Assembly (NCBI GenBank): GCA_030522415.1
Contig: CM060121.1
Coordinates: 25,940,412 to 26,004,411, forward strand
DNA length: 64,000 bases
Source of the DNA: Channallabes apus
Taxonomy: Eukaryota; Chordata; Actinopteri; Siluriformes; Clariidae
Reading direction: 5' to 3'
A program made the translations under genes and the position numbers. Each line of letters begins with the position of its first letter. The first letter of the stretch is position 1. Positions 44,845 to 56,749 of the stretch are shown here, in pieces. The notes under the pieces are model-generated. The model saw only the letters and a list, made by a program, of their open reading frames with translations. It was not told where the DNA came from and ran no database searches.

Positions 44845-45226
44845 TTCATTCATTCATCTTCTATACCGCTTTATCCTTCTATTCAGGGTCGCGGGGGACC
44901 TGGAGCCTATCCCAGGAGACTTCGGGCACTAGGCGGGGTACACCCTGGACAGGGTGCCAATCCATCGCAGGGCACACACACATACACACACTCACACACC
45001 CAATCACACACTACGGGCAATTTAGGAACGCCAAGTAGCCTAACCTGCATGTCTTTGGACTGTGGGAGGAAACCGGAGTACCCGGAGGAAACCCACCAAG
45101 CACGGGGAGAACATGCAAACTCCATGCACACAGAGACGGGAATCGAGCCTGGCCGGGGAATCGAACCCGGACCCTGGAGGTGCAAGGCGACAGTGCTAAC
45201 CACTACACCACCGCGCCGCCACATTT
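44845..45226 (-). repeat. tRNA-headed SINE copy 3
   Basis: Full-looking copy: (ATTC)n, ttctataccgctttatcc, gggtcgcgggggacctggag, an internal CA stretch, tttggactgtgggaggaaac, then aatcgaacccggaccctggag and aaccactacaccaccgcgcc, the inverse of B-box and A-box-like tRNA promoter parts. The short segment aatcgagcctggccgggg before the B box is an additional partial repeat of it, also found in copy 8. Confidence 0.85.
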
Positions 45227-45229
45227 TCA

Positions 45230-46370
45230 TATAATTTATTAATAATTTCATTTAATAATTCATTTATTTTACAAATAATTTTATTTCGTGCGGACATATT
45301 ATTTTCCTTGGTATTATTTGCCCGATTTAGATTTGCCATAACAACGGCGAAACACAGACGATAAGGAGACAGATGAAGTAACGAGGAGTAAAACTATTTT
45401 AGGGGAAGCTGAAGTTGCCTTCTGGAGCAGCAGAACAGTGTATTTCGGGTCACGCTCATTTTTCACACTATTTTTCTAACTAGCTCAGGGACTGGTCCAT
45501 CAGTGTATGCAGGCATGTTTTTATAATGTCAAAGGAGACCAAATGTGCTCGCAAGCAGAAGATTATCTGGCTCTATTGATCTTAAAATTAAAAATAAAAA
45601 AGTACATAAATAAATAATTTTGTGTCATTTAATCAGGTTCATGTTAGTGTTAAATGCATGTGTTGCATAGAATTAATTAGCTGCAATAATAATAATTATA
45701 GTAGTGGAAGGTTCATATAAAATAAATAGCTCCAGGCTCAGATGTACATATATTAAATACATTAGTCATCCTTAAATAAAATGTTAATAACACCTCCTGA
45801 AAAAGACGACTTACTGTAAGAAGGACGAAAATGGGCGCAAATGGCAGTCTGTGACCTTAATTCCAGCACAGACGAGACAAATAGATTGTGCATATGCGTG
45901 TCTGAATATGAATTTTTGCTTTATTTTTAGTCAAAAGCAAGACGGTTCATACATCACAATCCCAGGCATGAAGTAATCTATAATGTCAGTTTTACTGTCA
46001 CACATAAAGACACCTAGGAATGTGAATGATTGTGGCCAGCATCGGTTCGCACCCTCATCTTATTTTTCATGATGCATAGCTTATGAAAAGTCTAGTACGT
46101 TCCCACGGGATTCCAAACTTTCCTCATACTCAAAAGCCTGCATGATATATTTATGCACGCTGCACACCTTGTTACTGTACCTCCCGGTTCGCACCACTGC
46201 TACTTTCCTAGCAGCCCACAGCAGACTAAAACACAGGTGCTTGTGTGCAAAGCCAAAAACAGACCAGAGCTCACCTTCAAGACGTGAGAGCAGCTTGATT
46301 TAACCCACCGGAGCTCAAAACCCATGTACTGTTTGTTTTTAATCTTCTACAGCAGGGGTGTCAAATCCCA
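45230..46370. other. Intergenic, nothing recognised
   Basis: AT-rich unique sequence. No repeat family or coding segment that I can support. Confidence 0.5.
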
Positions 46371-46372
46371 AT

Positions 46373-46373
46373 G

Positions 46374-46455
<82 letters not shown>
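46373..46455. repeat. Compound (TG)n(TA)n(GA)n microsatellite
   Basis: TG, then TA, then GA units in direct succession, directly after caaatcccaatgg. Confidence 0.95.
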
Positions 46456-46460
<5 letters not shown>

Positions 46461-46559
46461 GATAATTAAATTTCTATAATTTCAATATTTTTTTTTTGCC
46501 ATGCTAAAGTCTATATACTGTATACATGGTCATGATCCATCTTTATTCTTAAAAATATG

Positions 46560-47280
46560 TCGTTGATGTCAAACCAGTGAGCGGCCATATAACTGCAATT
46601 GTTGGCCAGACAGAAGTCTGAAAAGGAGCTATTACTGCGTACGTCACACTCTGACGTCAAACAGGACAATTCCGGAACACACTCTTACAAGCCAAAAACT
46701 CAGTTTTCACTACTGAAAAATGAGTTTCTGAATAAATTCCTCCTGGAACAAACTTATCCTAAAAGACACAGAGATACATAGGTCACAACACATAGAAATG
46801 AACTTTGTGCTTTTTCGTCTGTAGCTTTCACAAAATATTATTCAGCATATTAATTTTCAAAATAACAGTTTTTTTCTTTCTTCGACCTCAAAAGAAATCT
46901 CCATCAACATGAAAACACAAAAACATGCTGTCAAAGAAAGTCAGGGTTATATCGGCAAATCAGCAGGGGGCGATATAACCCTAATCGTAAAGCCAAGCTG
47001 ACCAATCAGAAGCCTGAAAAAGTGCTCCCACTGAGTCAAGAAGCACAGGCTATACGAAGCATCTTGTTTTCGCTCTTACAAGTCAAAAATGCTTTTTTGC
47101 TAATCACACAACACACAACTGGAAACAGAATATCCCCTGAATATATACATCATCCTGGAAGGACTTTTCAAAAAGGCCCATTTTCAACAACATCCAGTAA
47201 CTGTAAGTCAAAAAAAAAAGCCAAAACACAGAAACAAAGTCAACAAATAAAAAAAAAAAATACCCCTGTAACTGCGGACT
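46560..47280. repeat. Unidentified diverged tandem duplication with a hairpin
   Basis: Two units about 415 bp apart share ccagacagaagtctgaaaaggagct / ccaatcagaagcctgaaaaagtgct (46600 and 47010), then acactcttacaagccaaaaa / tcgctcttacaagtcaaaaa. Between them is an exact 12-bp hairpin agggttatatcg / cgatataaccct (46943-46954, 46971-46982). No coding content and no family recognised. Confidence 0.55.
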
Positions 47281-47324
47281 AGCCAAAGGTTCTTAAATTT
47301 TAGCTAACTATGTTAGCGTAGGGG

Positions 47325-47590
47325 CCTCCGAGTGGCGCAGTGGTAAACTGCTCGCCCTATCATCCGGTGGTTCGGTTCCCGGATGAGGCTGTAACTTCTT
47401 GCAGCCGGGGGTCTAGAACTCAGCCGTTACCGGTTCCCAAGTGCCGGATGAGAAAGGAGAAGGGTTGGGCGTTGGGCTAGCAACCCACCCCGTAAAAACC
47501 CAACCGCTACGGAAACAACGAAAAATTCTCTTCAATGGAGAACACTGGTTGCCCTATACACCGATCAGTGCTGGAGGCCTTAACGATGTT
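47325..47590 (+). repeat. tRNA-derived SINE, second type
   Basis: Head ctccgagtggcgcagtggtaa (A-box-like) and ggttcggttcccgg (B-box-like) at 47330-47395, followed by a body with gcagccgggggtc and aagtgccggatgagaaagg. The head is not a foldable tRNA and lacks a proper anticodon arm. A relative lies at 56750-57240. Confidence 0.7.
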
Positions 47591-47784
47591 AGCGTAGTCT
47601 GCAGCCACCATCAGGTGAAAGGAAAAATTGCAGCCTGCTTTAGCGAAGCTGCAGATCAGAGAATATCTGTCCGCGGCCTGCATTTTGCTGCCTTTGGACA
47701 CCCTGTTCTACAGTCCTGTTATGCCGTAATGAGTTCTTATCCCATTACAGTATGTCACCAAATAAAGGATGTGTTCCCTTTGAG

Positions 47785-48045
47785 TCAGCGTCATTCATCC
47801 ATTCGTCTTCTATACCACTTAGGGTACATGTGGGAAGTCTGGAGTCTATACATGGAAACTTCAGGCACAAGGTGGGGTACACACTCATACTGTACATAGA
47901 CGTTATGGGCAATCTGCCTGTAAGGAACCCACACAGGGAACTCCACACACACACACACACACACACACAGACATACAGGAATGGAACTTTTAACCCTGGA
48001 GGTGCAGGGCCACAATGCTAATCACTACGCCACTCTGCCGCAGAG
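47785..48045 (-). repeat. tRNA-headed SINE copy 4
   Basis: attcgtcttctataccact, ggggtacacactc, a (CA)n run at 47945-47970, then accctggaggtgcagggccacaa and aatcactacgccactctgccgc. Internally shortened; same orientation as the other copies. Confidence 0.7.
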
Positions 48046-48607
48046 TAATAGAGATTTTTTTCACTGCCACTGTTGTTGTGGCTTGCTCAGTAGGAACCTA
48101 AATCTTTCTGTAACAATGTTTTGTCACAAAGTAAATAACATTGGATTGAATCTTATCTGGCCTGGGACATCAGTGTGCTTTGCTTTTTTCACATCCGCAT
48201 TCACAAAATGGAAGCAGGTGGAAGTAATAGTGAGTTTAATTTAATAAAAACTCTGCCAAGCTGTTTCCCAGAATTTAAGACTATTAAGATTTTTAGCAGC
48301 AGAAGCAGAAGGTCGAAAACCAAAAAGATGGCCAAAGCTCACAATGAAAGTTCTTAATTAATCTGTTTTTAAGTAGTCAGTGCGATGGAGGAAAAGGAGT
48401 GACGAATACAGGTGTGTTCTGTGAGAGTTGTAATGTATGGACTGGGTTCAGACTGAAATGAGAAAAAAAAAATGCAATAAAAAGAGCGATAAACTTGCAC
48501 TAAAATACAGGAAAAAAAAGACTTGAAGTGTTTTTACATATGTCTACACTACTATATTAACTCATTTCTAATAGGGGTTAGCCATAAAATAATATACATA
48601 CAGTATA

Positions 48608-48891
48608 TAGTGCTGTGAATAAGTATTTGCTGTTTTTTTTTTTCTCCTATTTGTGCCTATAATGTTGTTAATATTACACAAAGATAACCTGATTAAATAC
48701 AAAATGCAGTTTCAAAATAATGATTTCATTTATTAGATTAATTGCAGTTGTTTCCACCAAAGCTGGTGGAATAATAAATGAAATCATAATAAATGAAATC
48801 ACTATTTAAAAACTGCATTTTGTAGTTACTTAGGTTATCTTTGTGTAATAATAAAATTCATTTAATGATCTCAATTATTTAAATGTGACAA

Positions 48892-48922
<31 letters not shown>

Positions 48923-48958
48923 CAGCAAGGGGGCAAATACTTTTTTCGCAGCACTGTA
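48608..48958. mobile_element. Foldback MITE of Tc1 type
   Basis: Left end GTGCTGTGAATAAGTATTTG and right end inverse CAAATACTTTTTTCGCAGCAC, each beside TA. The arms remain complementary inward (ttacacaaagataacctga versus taggttatctttgtgtaat; tgatttcatttattag versus aataaatgaaatca). A poly-A run (48897-48922) is inserted in the right arm. Confidence 0.75.
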
Positions 48959-49076
48959 TATCTATTCAGAATGTGAGTGTGGGTTTGTTTGTGGGTTAAT
49001 GGAGATCACAAAACACTTCTGTGAGTCACTCTGCATAAGGGTGTTTGTCCAGTGCTATAAATGTAGCACTGACCTA

Positions 49077-49270
49077 TCACTGATCACTATGTACTCACAG
49101 TGACGGATCACTAATGACCATTTATTTACAGTGTAACGACCACTCACAGATCACCATGCAGTCATACTAATCAATCACTGATCACCATTTATTCACAATG
49201 ATTTCTCACTGATCTCCGTACAATTATAATAGCCAGTTACTGATCACTATGCTGTACAGTATATGCACAA
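49077..49270. repeat. Degenerate ~32-bp minisatellite, about six units
   Basis: Units start tcactgatcactatgtac, tcactaatgaccatttat, ctcacagatcaccatgca, tcactgatcaccatttat, ctcactgatctccgtaca and ttactgatcactatgctg, spaced 30-35 bp. Confidence 0.7.
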
Positions 49271-49279
49271 CGACCATGC

Positions 49280-49850
49280 AATGATCACCAGTGTTTTCTT
49301 TGCTTTATGAGTTTCCTCTGAGTATTCCTCCCAAGGTTTAAAGGCAAGTGTTATAGGCAGATGGACAGTGCTTCTCAATTGTCCACAGTGTATGCATGGT
49401 CTGTGTGTGTGTGACTGTGTCTGAACCTGTTCCCTGTTATACAGTAGGATGGCACCCCATCCATGGTGTCTCTAGTGTCCTTTGTTCCCTTTTATAGACT
49501 CCAGTCCCTTACAACCCAACACAGAAAAATAGGGAATGATCACTTTATGACAATTAGTATACAGTATGATGTCATTAAGTGCCTTCTAGTGCATTTTTGA
49601 GCATGCATTATTTAAAAAAAAAAAAAGAGTTGCAATACTGACCAGCACATCAGAATTCAGTATTATGGGGAATTAGTTCGTCAAGCCACTTGTTGCAGTG
49701 TTTCCTGGTGGGTTTGGTAATAGTTTGCTTTACTTCAAAAAAGAAAAAGAAAAAGAACAGACAAATGAAAGAAAATGTACAAATGTAATTTTGTGTGCTC
49801 TTTAGTAATAATTAAAACTGCAGGGTTTTCAGAGATTTGTTCTTTAGATT
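49280..49850. other. Intergenic, nothing firmly recognised
   Basis: Unique sequence with a weak relic of a SINE-like segment near 49430-49510 (aggatggcaccccatcc). No gene seen. Confidence 0.4.
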
Positions 49851-49853
49851 TTA

Positions 49854-49855
<2 letters not shown>

Positions 49856-49900
<45 letters not shown>

Positions 49901-49915
49901 ACATACACACATACA
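49856..49915. repeat. (CA)n microsatellite
   Basis: About 22 CA units, ending in three ACACATAC units. Confidence 0.95.
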
Positions 49916-50259
49916 ATGGACGGACATGGACACTCCCTTGGCAGCACAATAATTATGGATGTGCAACCCTGGACTGACTCCAGTTTAAGGAAAAGATACA
50001 ATTTTACTCCCACTCTTACCTCATGGATGGCATCTTTCTAAGCGATACACTAATAACGCACTAATGTCATGTAATTATGTCAACGAAAGAAAGAGCAGGA
50101 GAAAGAGAGAGAGGCAACAAATCTTAAATGAACGAAGCAGAGACAATACAATATAAAGTTTCAATAGCATCTATTTCTGCGCTTAAGTCAGGTTAATGCC
50201 ATTTCACCAGCAGACATGGGCGTCTTTTTTAGCTTTCTGCGATATGTTCATGAAACATT

Positions 50260-50500
50260 AAGGGCCAGTTTCCTGGAAGCTTGTTAAACCAATTGCTGGA
50301 TTAAATTACATTGTTAATGGTGATTCTTCCATTGACAATCTCTTTAAGTCTAGCATACAGCTTCGTCTTTGTCCGTGAAGCCGGGCATTCAAGGTGCACT
50401 CGGGTAAACAAGAAATCGGTCTTTTTGCTTCTCTACAGCCTGTTGATCGAAATGGTTGATCAGCTCAGTTTATCAACCATTATTCCATGTTAGAATAACA
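50260..50500. repeat. Probable MITE fragment
   Basis: agggccagtttcctggaagcttgttaaacc ... attgttaatggtgattcttccattgacaatc resembles a common teleost element whose ends read GGCCAGTTTCCCGG. The right end is not clear. Confidence 0.35.
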
Positions 50501-51225
50501 AAGTGAGAAAATATGTATGAATATGACATCATCGCCATCATTTGCATGGAAATGTAAAATGCAACAAGGAAATGGTTATTTTCATATATTTTTCTCCAAC
50601 AACAGGCTAACTTCTATTGTGATGCATTACTGCTGAGTTTTAGGTTTTATAATAAATCTCCTCTGGGGCTTTTTTGAAGTAATTTGGGGCAAGTGCAAAA
50701 AAGCACAGTGCTGCATCTGCTGACACTGCTTCTACGTTACACTCATATCAGTTTGTCAGTATATATTCTACAAAATTCATTAATTAGTTAATGAATAAAC
50801 GCCAGTAAAGAAGGTATATACTGTAGATTTTAATGAGGAGTACTGTATGTGGTAGATAAATATCTTTTCTGGAACATAATTTGTATATTGGGGTTTTAAT
50901 GTTCACGGCTATAAAATTGTACGTGAATGTATATTATACTAGAATATGAAAAAAAAATTAAACCTGACCCTATCACTCTCTTTGAACATCAATATGGAAC
51001 CTCTTTATTCCAACTAGGGACTGTGTAGGCCAATGATGACCATTGTATTTATTCCCATTTTTACGACTGTCGTAGAACAAATAAGGATGTTGTTTGTCAT
51101 ATACTGTATAAGATAACTAATTTGGAGAGAATTAAAACATTTTTGAAGAGAAAGAGAAAAAAAGAGGGAGAAAAAGACAAGACAAGGAAAAAAAATATAT
51201 ATATAATTATGTATATATATACAGT
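50500..51225. other. Intergenic, nothing recognised
   Basis: AT-rich unique sequence; a purine-rich run at 51145-51195 and a small TA stretch follow. No gene seen. Confidence 0.5.
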
Positions 51226-51229
51226 ATAT

Positions 51230-51560
51230 ATATATCGTTCAAAAGTTTTAGATCACTTTCTAACTCCATGATGGTTCCTGATGTTTATTTCTTTCTACAT
51301 TGTAAAGTTTGGCTGAAGGCGTCCAAAAATGCATGAATCTCCTTGAACAGTTGATATTGAGATGTTTCTGCTACTTCTGCTCTGTAAAGACTTCATAACG
51401 CCTCTAATCTGAGCTGCTGTTAATTGGTCATTTTTCAGGCTGATAACTCTAAATGAACTTCTGGTCTGCAGCAGAGGTAGGTTTTGGTCTCGTCCTCCTG
51501 GGACGGCCTTCATGAGAGACAGTTTCATTATGGTGCTTGAAGGATTTAGGAAAAAGATCA
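51230..51560 (-). mobile_element. Tc1 element fragment
   Basis: Starts gttcaaaagttttagatcac, a Tc1-type end, then ttcctttctacattgtaaa-like sequence. The minus-strand frame 51295-51561 has IMKLSLMKAVPGGRDQNLPLLQTRSSFRVISLKND, read from cctctgctgcagaccagaag: the N-terminal DNA-binding region of a known fish Tc1 family. The rest is missing. Confidence 0.6.
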
Positions 51561-51729
51561 TGAATGGAGATCACTTAATTCAATTCAATTAAATTTTATT
51601 TATATAGTGCTTTTAACAATGGTCATTGGCTCAAAGCAGCTTCACAAAAATGAAAATAAAATTTGAAAAGAAAAGAAACACTTAAACACTTGAAGTTCCA
51701 TTAGAAAAACCAAGAGTAGAAATGTTTAA

Positions 51730-52200
51730 TAGAGAAAGTAAGAGTATTTCCACACATATAATGTGATCATGAGAACTTGGGACTAAACAGTTGTGTGGCC
51801 ACTTGTTAGTGAGACTAATCAGAAAAATGGCTTCGCTTTCAAAGGGAGCATAACGGTTGGACTTTGAGGCAATGGAAAAATGGTCATGTGGTCTAATGAG
51901 TTCAGATTGACCCTACTGCAGAGCAATGGGTGCATCAAGGTAAGATCATGCATAGTGCCACTGTACAAGTCTCTGGAGGCAGTGTTATGATCTAGGGTTG
52001 CTTCAGTTGCTCAGGTCTGGGTTCGGCAACATTACTGTACATTATGTGGCATTCAAAATATGTCAGCTGATGACCTGAATGTACTGAATGACCAGGTTAA
52101 TTTGTAGAAGAGTGGCTATGAAAGCATAAGTAACTGACCACCACTAAAGACAGGTGAACAGAATCTTAGAATCTGCAACATTTTTTTTGTCCAAGCAGTA
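51730..52200 (+). pseudogene. Decayed Tc1 transposase region
   Basis: gagaacttgggactaaacagttgtgtggcca matches the remnant at 4975-5020. The following tggtcatgtggtctaatgagttcagattgaccctactgcag corresponds to the Tc1 block W-SNE-RL around the first catalytic Asp, and gaggcagtgttatgatctagggttgcttc to the GG-VMVWG-F block, both with stops and frameshifts. Confidence 0.55.
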
Positions 52201-52282
52201 TATAAGAAGCCGAAAAATAATTATACAAATAAGGAAATGCTTATAAATATACAGTAACTAGTATGTCATGTAATACTAGTTG

Positions 52283-52513
52283 TTGGTCTTTTGGCTGCTC
52301 CCAGCAAGGGGTCGCCACATCGGAATATCCAGTCCGCACTACAAATTGGCACAGGTTTTACGCCGGATGCTCTTCCTGACGCAACCTTCCCATTTTATCT
52401 GGGCTTGGGACCGGCACTGCATCCAGTGGCTAGGGTTTGGGCACTGGCTGGGAATCGAACCCGGGCCTTCCGCATGGTAGGCGAAACACCTACCACTGAG
52501 CCACCAGTGCCTC
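52283..52513 (-). repeat. SINE with tRNA-Gly-like head and RTE-like tail
   Basis: Read on the minus strand from 52513: GCACTGGTGGCTCAGTGGTA (A box), GCCTACCATGCGGAAGGC, then GGTTCGATTCCCAGCCAGTGC (B box and acceptor-like end), close to vertebrate tRNA-Gly. A body of about 120 bp follows, and the end reads GTGGCGACCCCTTGCTGGG, GAGCAGCCAAAAG. That end resembles the 3' end of the LINE at 37366-37402 (GTGGCGACCCCTGAAAGGG, AACAGCCGAAAG). Confidence 0.75.
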
Positions 52514-52879
52514 TATGTCATGTAATACTAGTATTCATCAATAAAGAATCTCAGTCCAGGTGAAGTTGTCTGGAATTTCATCTATGTGGCTTTTTCAGTC
52601 CACGACAAGACAAGTAAGTCCTGCTTAACTATAGAGTTGGATAGATCTTTATTCTTTTTAATTTGTAAATAAAAAACTTTCTTTTGGTCACAAAAGAATC
52701 CCAAGAAATGTAAAAAAAAATCTAAGTACAGTACATATAAAACAGATGTGCTTCTTGCACTTGTACAGTAAAAACAGCTGGAAATTCATCAAAGACAATA
52801 ATCAGCAAGACAATACAAACAATTAACACAAAAAACATCCGATCAAACCTAAGCAGTCCATATGGAGTATACATATACA

Positions 52880-54190
52880 GTATGTTATGACCTGTAACGC
52901 TTCTCCACCCACTCCACCCTGCCTGCACTTCCCTATGATTCTCTCTTCTTTGGAAAATTCACACCAAGTATTTTAACTCATCCACCTCTACTCCTTGCAC
53001 CCACACCATTTCCGCTAGCGTCCTTCTCATGTACTTTGACTTTCATTCCGTTTCTCTCCGGTGTATTACCTCCTCCTCTCCAGGCTTATCTGCTCCTCCC
53101 TACTCTCACGATAGATCACAGTGTCATCTGAGAACTTCATAGCCCACAGAGACTCCTGTCTGATCTTGTCTGTCAACGTGTCCATCACTATCGTAAAAAA
53201 AACAAAAGGGACTAAGAGTGGATCCATGATGTGATCCCGTCTGCACCTTGAACTGGCCCATAATTCCTATTTCACCTCACTGCTCTCACCCTGTCCTATC
53301 CTGTACCAATCAGTACAAGATCCTTTCTTCTTCCTTTATGTTCTCCTTCCATTCTTTTTCCTTACCTTTTGCCACCTTTCCCTTTACCTTATCTGTCAAC
53401 GTTTTTCATCTCTCCAGTTTTCCTTTTTTAAACTTCCCTGTATTTCCTCATTCCTCCACCAATTTGCATTTTCTTCTTATCTGTCCAGATGTCACAATAA
53501 GGACCTTCATTACAGACCCCTCATCACTTCTGCAGTAATTGCCCAGTCATCCAGCACCTTCTCAACATCACTCCTCAGCACCTTCCTCCATCCCAAGATT
53601 CCACCATCTGATATTTGGTTCTCCTCACTCTCTTTTTGCTTCACCTCTAAAACGTCCTACAGACCACCATCTGAACATGTCTAGGTACACCTTTCCAACC
53701 ACCAGTTTCTTCTCCTTTTTTTTTTTTTTAATGTGTGTTCGCCATCATCATTTCAATTCTTTCTGCTAAGTCCCCCACCCATCGCCTCTTCATCACCTTC
53801 ACCAACATGCCGTCTGATGTCTGCTCCAATCACCACTCTTTTTTTCCTTGTGTAAACTCTCATCCTTCTTCATATAACTCACTCCAGAAATCTTCTTTCT
53901 CTTCCATCTCACACTCCAATTATAGAGAACAAGTGCTGATAACATTTATCTTCACCCCTTCAATTTCCAGCTTCACACTCATCACTCTAGCAGACACTCT
54001 CTCCACTCTTAATATATTCCATCTTCAGGATTACCCCTACACCAATTTCCCTTCCCATTTACACCATTGCAGAACAGTGTGAAGCCTGATGTTCCTGGCC
54101 TTACTCCACTTCCACTTGGTTCCTTGTACACACAGAATGTCTGCCCTTCTTCACTCCATCATATCAGCCAGCTCTTTCCCTTTTCCAGTC
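52880..54190 (-). pseudogene. Decayed LINE (RTE-like) remnant
   Basis: The minus strand has VQAGWSGWR (52890-52925), matching VQAGWNGWR of the better LINE at 36924. Further on, RQESLWAMKFSDDTVIYRESREE (about 53090-53165) matches its RQESPWSMMFADDIVLFSESRE, so the catalytic box reads FSDD. Stops and frameshifts separate the pieces. The pyrimidine-rich DNA to 54190 has the base bias of the same strand and is probably the upstream coding part, but I could not align it. It ends at the mariner copy. Confidence 0.6.
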
Positions 54191-54204
54191 ATAGTGCCAA
54201 CATA

Positions 54205-54870
54205 TGGGGGGCATTCAAGTCAAACCGGGACTTGATGTCTTGTGATGAAATGTCTTGTGAATGAAGTTGTAAAACCGATTGACATTTACAGAAGACTTCA
54301 ATCACAGTACGATGATGAGACTCTTAGCTGCAGTAAAACATACAAATAATGCAATTGTTTAAAAGAAAGCCATACATCTGTAAATGACAATGCCGGCCGA
54401 GGTAGCTCAGAGTCCAGTGGAATTGTACCTGCGAACATTCAGTGAATGGAAAACCTGATCTTTAAAATTCGCCTGATAACTTGTCACCAACTTGCAGAAG
54501 GGATGAATCTGTCTGTGAGAACTGTATACACAATCATTTACTAACACCACTTTGCACATTGAACAGGAACTTGGCTAAGAGTTATTGCCAATCCCTGACC
54601 TCGCTCTAAGCCATTTCCACCTTGTTGAACCATTGAAGAAGTTCCTGGGAGGCCAGCCATTCGGATGTGAAGCAGGAAGATCAATCATGGCTCTGGCGTA
54701 CCAAGAAAATGTTCTAACTTGATGGTATACTGGCATAAGTGAAACTCTGGGATAAGTGCAATAGTGTAGCAGGGGATTATATAGAGAAATAAAGGTAGTT
54801 TTTACTCTCATAATTGTTTTCTGTTATTCTGCACAGACAAAAAGCTCGCGGTTGACTTGAACACCCCTGG
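54205..54870 (+). mobile_element. mariner-like remnant, copy 3, with both ends
   Basis: Left end gggggcattcaagtcaaac and right end TTGACTTGAACACCCCTGG, each beside TA. The plus-strand codons at about 54600-54665 read PDLALSHFHLVEPLKKFLGG, the mariner block after the third catalytic residue. Only 666 bp, so about half of a full element is deleted. Confidence 0.75.
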
Positions 54871-54903
54871 TACACAGTTCTGACTTACTTGCATACTCTT
54901 ACC

Positions 54904-56527
54904 CAGTGGTTCTCAAACTTTTTCTGTCATTCCCCACTTAATCGGGTGAGCGAATTTTCAAGCCCCACTTGTCAACAAAGTAATAATGAAATCGGCCAAG
55001 TTTACTGTTTATTGAAATATCAATTTCTAAACCAATAAGATCAAACAACACCAAGTTCAAAACAGATAAAATACACGTGCAATTGTTATAAAAGGCTTAC
55101 ATTGTCACTTATCTTTGCATAATTGACCCCATGTTTATTAGCTGCTCAGCAATAGTTTGTAGTTTTTTTGCACTGGCCAATTCTGTATGCAACTTTGAAT
55201 GAAGCCATTTGTGCTTTGCTGTCCACTGATTCAGATGTTACCATGCGATTATCCTGCTGTCTGTATTCTGCCAGCTTTCTTTGAAAGAAGTCGAGTGGAT
55301 TATTAACGTGACTGGAGTGTGTTGTCTCTAAGTGTCTTCTTAATTTGTTGGGTCTCATGCGGTCTGCTGCCAGCAGTTTAAGACACAAAACACACACGAG
55401 CCTCTCTTCTGCCCCCACCATCCCCACCATGAATCCAAGCTCAAGATAGACTTCATTAGGGGTGGGAGATATAACCAAAATCTTCTAACACAGAAGAAGC
55501 AATTTTCTACCCCGATAACGATCACAATCACAATTGCTAGATCACAATATAGCAATTTGTATCTGAAAATACATAAATAAAAATTCAAACACAAAGAAAC
55601 TGTTTTACATAATGTAATTTTATATAAACTGTGAATTGCTGAGGTTTGCTGCATTTATTTATTTATTTATTTTTACTTTGGCCATATTCGTTTGGATGCT
55701 TGGATTTCAGATGATAGAAAAGGTTTGACGTGTTTCCACCGCTTGTTAAAACAGTGCACTTGCGTACCTTCCACATCACGTTCGTCTCATTCGTATCACT
55801 TTTCTTATACCCAAACCAATTCCACACCACAGACGATGCAGCTTTTTTCTTTACAATCTCCTCGTTCTTGGTTTCGTCACATGTAAGCAAACTCACTGCT
55901 GCTGCACCGTCTTCTTCCATTGTCGAAGTGTATGTGAAGCCAAACACATCAAAAGTGGGACGAAACCGCGGCACCCGATTGAACCAAATATCTGCGCAAA
56001 TACAGCGCAGCGCGACTATCTGGATAGCGCAGTGATGATCTGGTTTATTTGCGCAGCCCGGTGGATCGCGCAGCGCCGCTCGAATCACAAACCTGCGCGA
56101 CCCACTGTGTTTTTATTTTAAAACGATTAAAAATGTCAGGACTGTTTAATATTGTTTCCGCCTTGCCATGCCTGGTTTGTACGTGCGCAACCCAGCGGGG
56201 TAAAATGTAGTTTGATGGTCGGTGCGGTCTATTTTTGTCGGAGTCGCGCAGCGCTGCCCAGTGGCTCGCGCAGGTTTGTGATTCGAGCAGCGCTGCTCAA
56301 GTTGGTCCGACGTTAAACCGTTATTGTTGCACTATGGTTCCACTTTTTCTCCCGGCCCACAACTGATGTTATTTTAAATGTACTTGTATTAATGATCCAT
56401 TTATTTGTGTGTAATTGTTTAGTTTTTTCCTGTTATTTTCCACTAATTTCCTCCCGTTCATTGCGCCCCACCTGTCATGTCTGTATTCCCCACTAGTGGG
56501 GCGCGCCACATACTTTCAGAACCACTG
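54904..56527 (-). mobile_element. Composite non-autonomous hAT transposon, copy 2, with BED zinc finger
   Basis: Ends CAGTGGTTCTCAAAC and TTTCAGAACCACTG with an exact 8-bp duplication CTCTTACC (54896-54903, 56528-56535). The minus-strand frames match copy 1: BED finger VVWNWFGYKKSD...NLFYHLKSKHP (55663-56088) and VCVLCLKLLAADRMRPNKLRRHLETTH (55146-55478). It carries the same internal junction (gggtgggagatataacc at about 55457-55473). No catalytic domain. The two copies have different target duplications, so they transposed independently. Confidence 0.9.
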
Positions 56528-56749
56528 CTCTTACCCTTCTTTCTTCTCCTGGACATACCTTCTCCTGCACCTTGTCCTCGTTATCAAAGTTTCCACTAGA
56601 AACCTGCTTCTAAACACTACTTATAGTGTTTATTGTTAACCTTAAAAATGCTGGTGCAACCTCACTTGTTTAAGTACACTTACTAGCTTGAGCAACCCCA
56701 GTGGTTGGTTTAAAGATATGCTAATACATAATCATTGTTTTTTGTTCCT

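Noticed and set aside
47330..47400. Possible tRNA gene
   Set aside because: Has A- and B-box-like parts but no foldable anticodon arm, and continues into a SINE body.
52440..52513. Possible functional tRNA-Gly gene (minus)
   Set aside because: Close to tRNA-Gly, but the acceptor end is followed by SINE body and an RTE-like tail.
53248..54264. Chain of Ser/Pro/His-rich plus-strand frames
   Set aside because: Pyrimidine-rich strand opposite a decayed LINE; low complexity and no domains.
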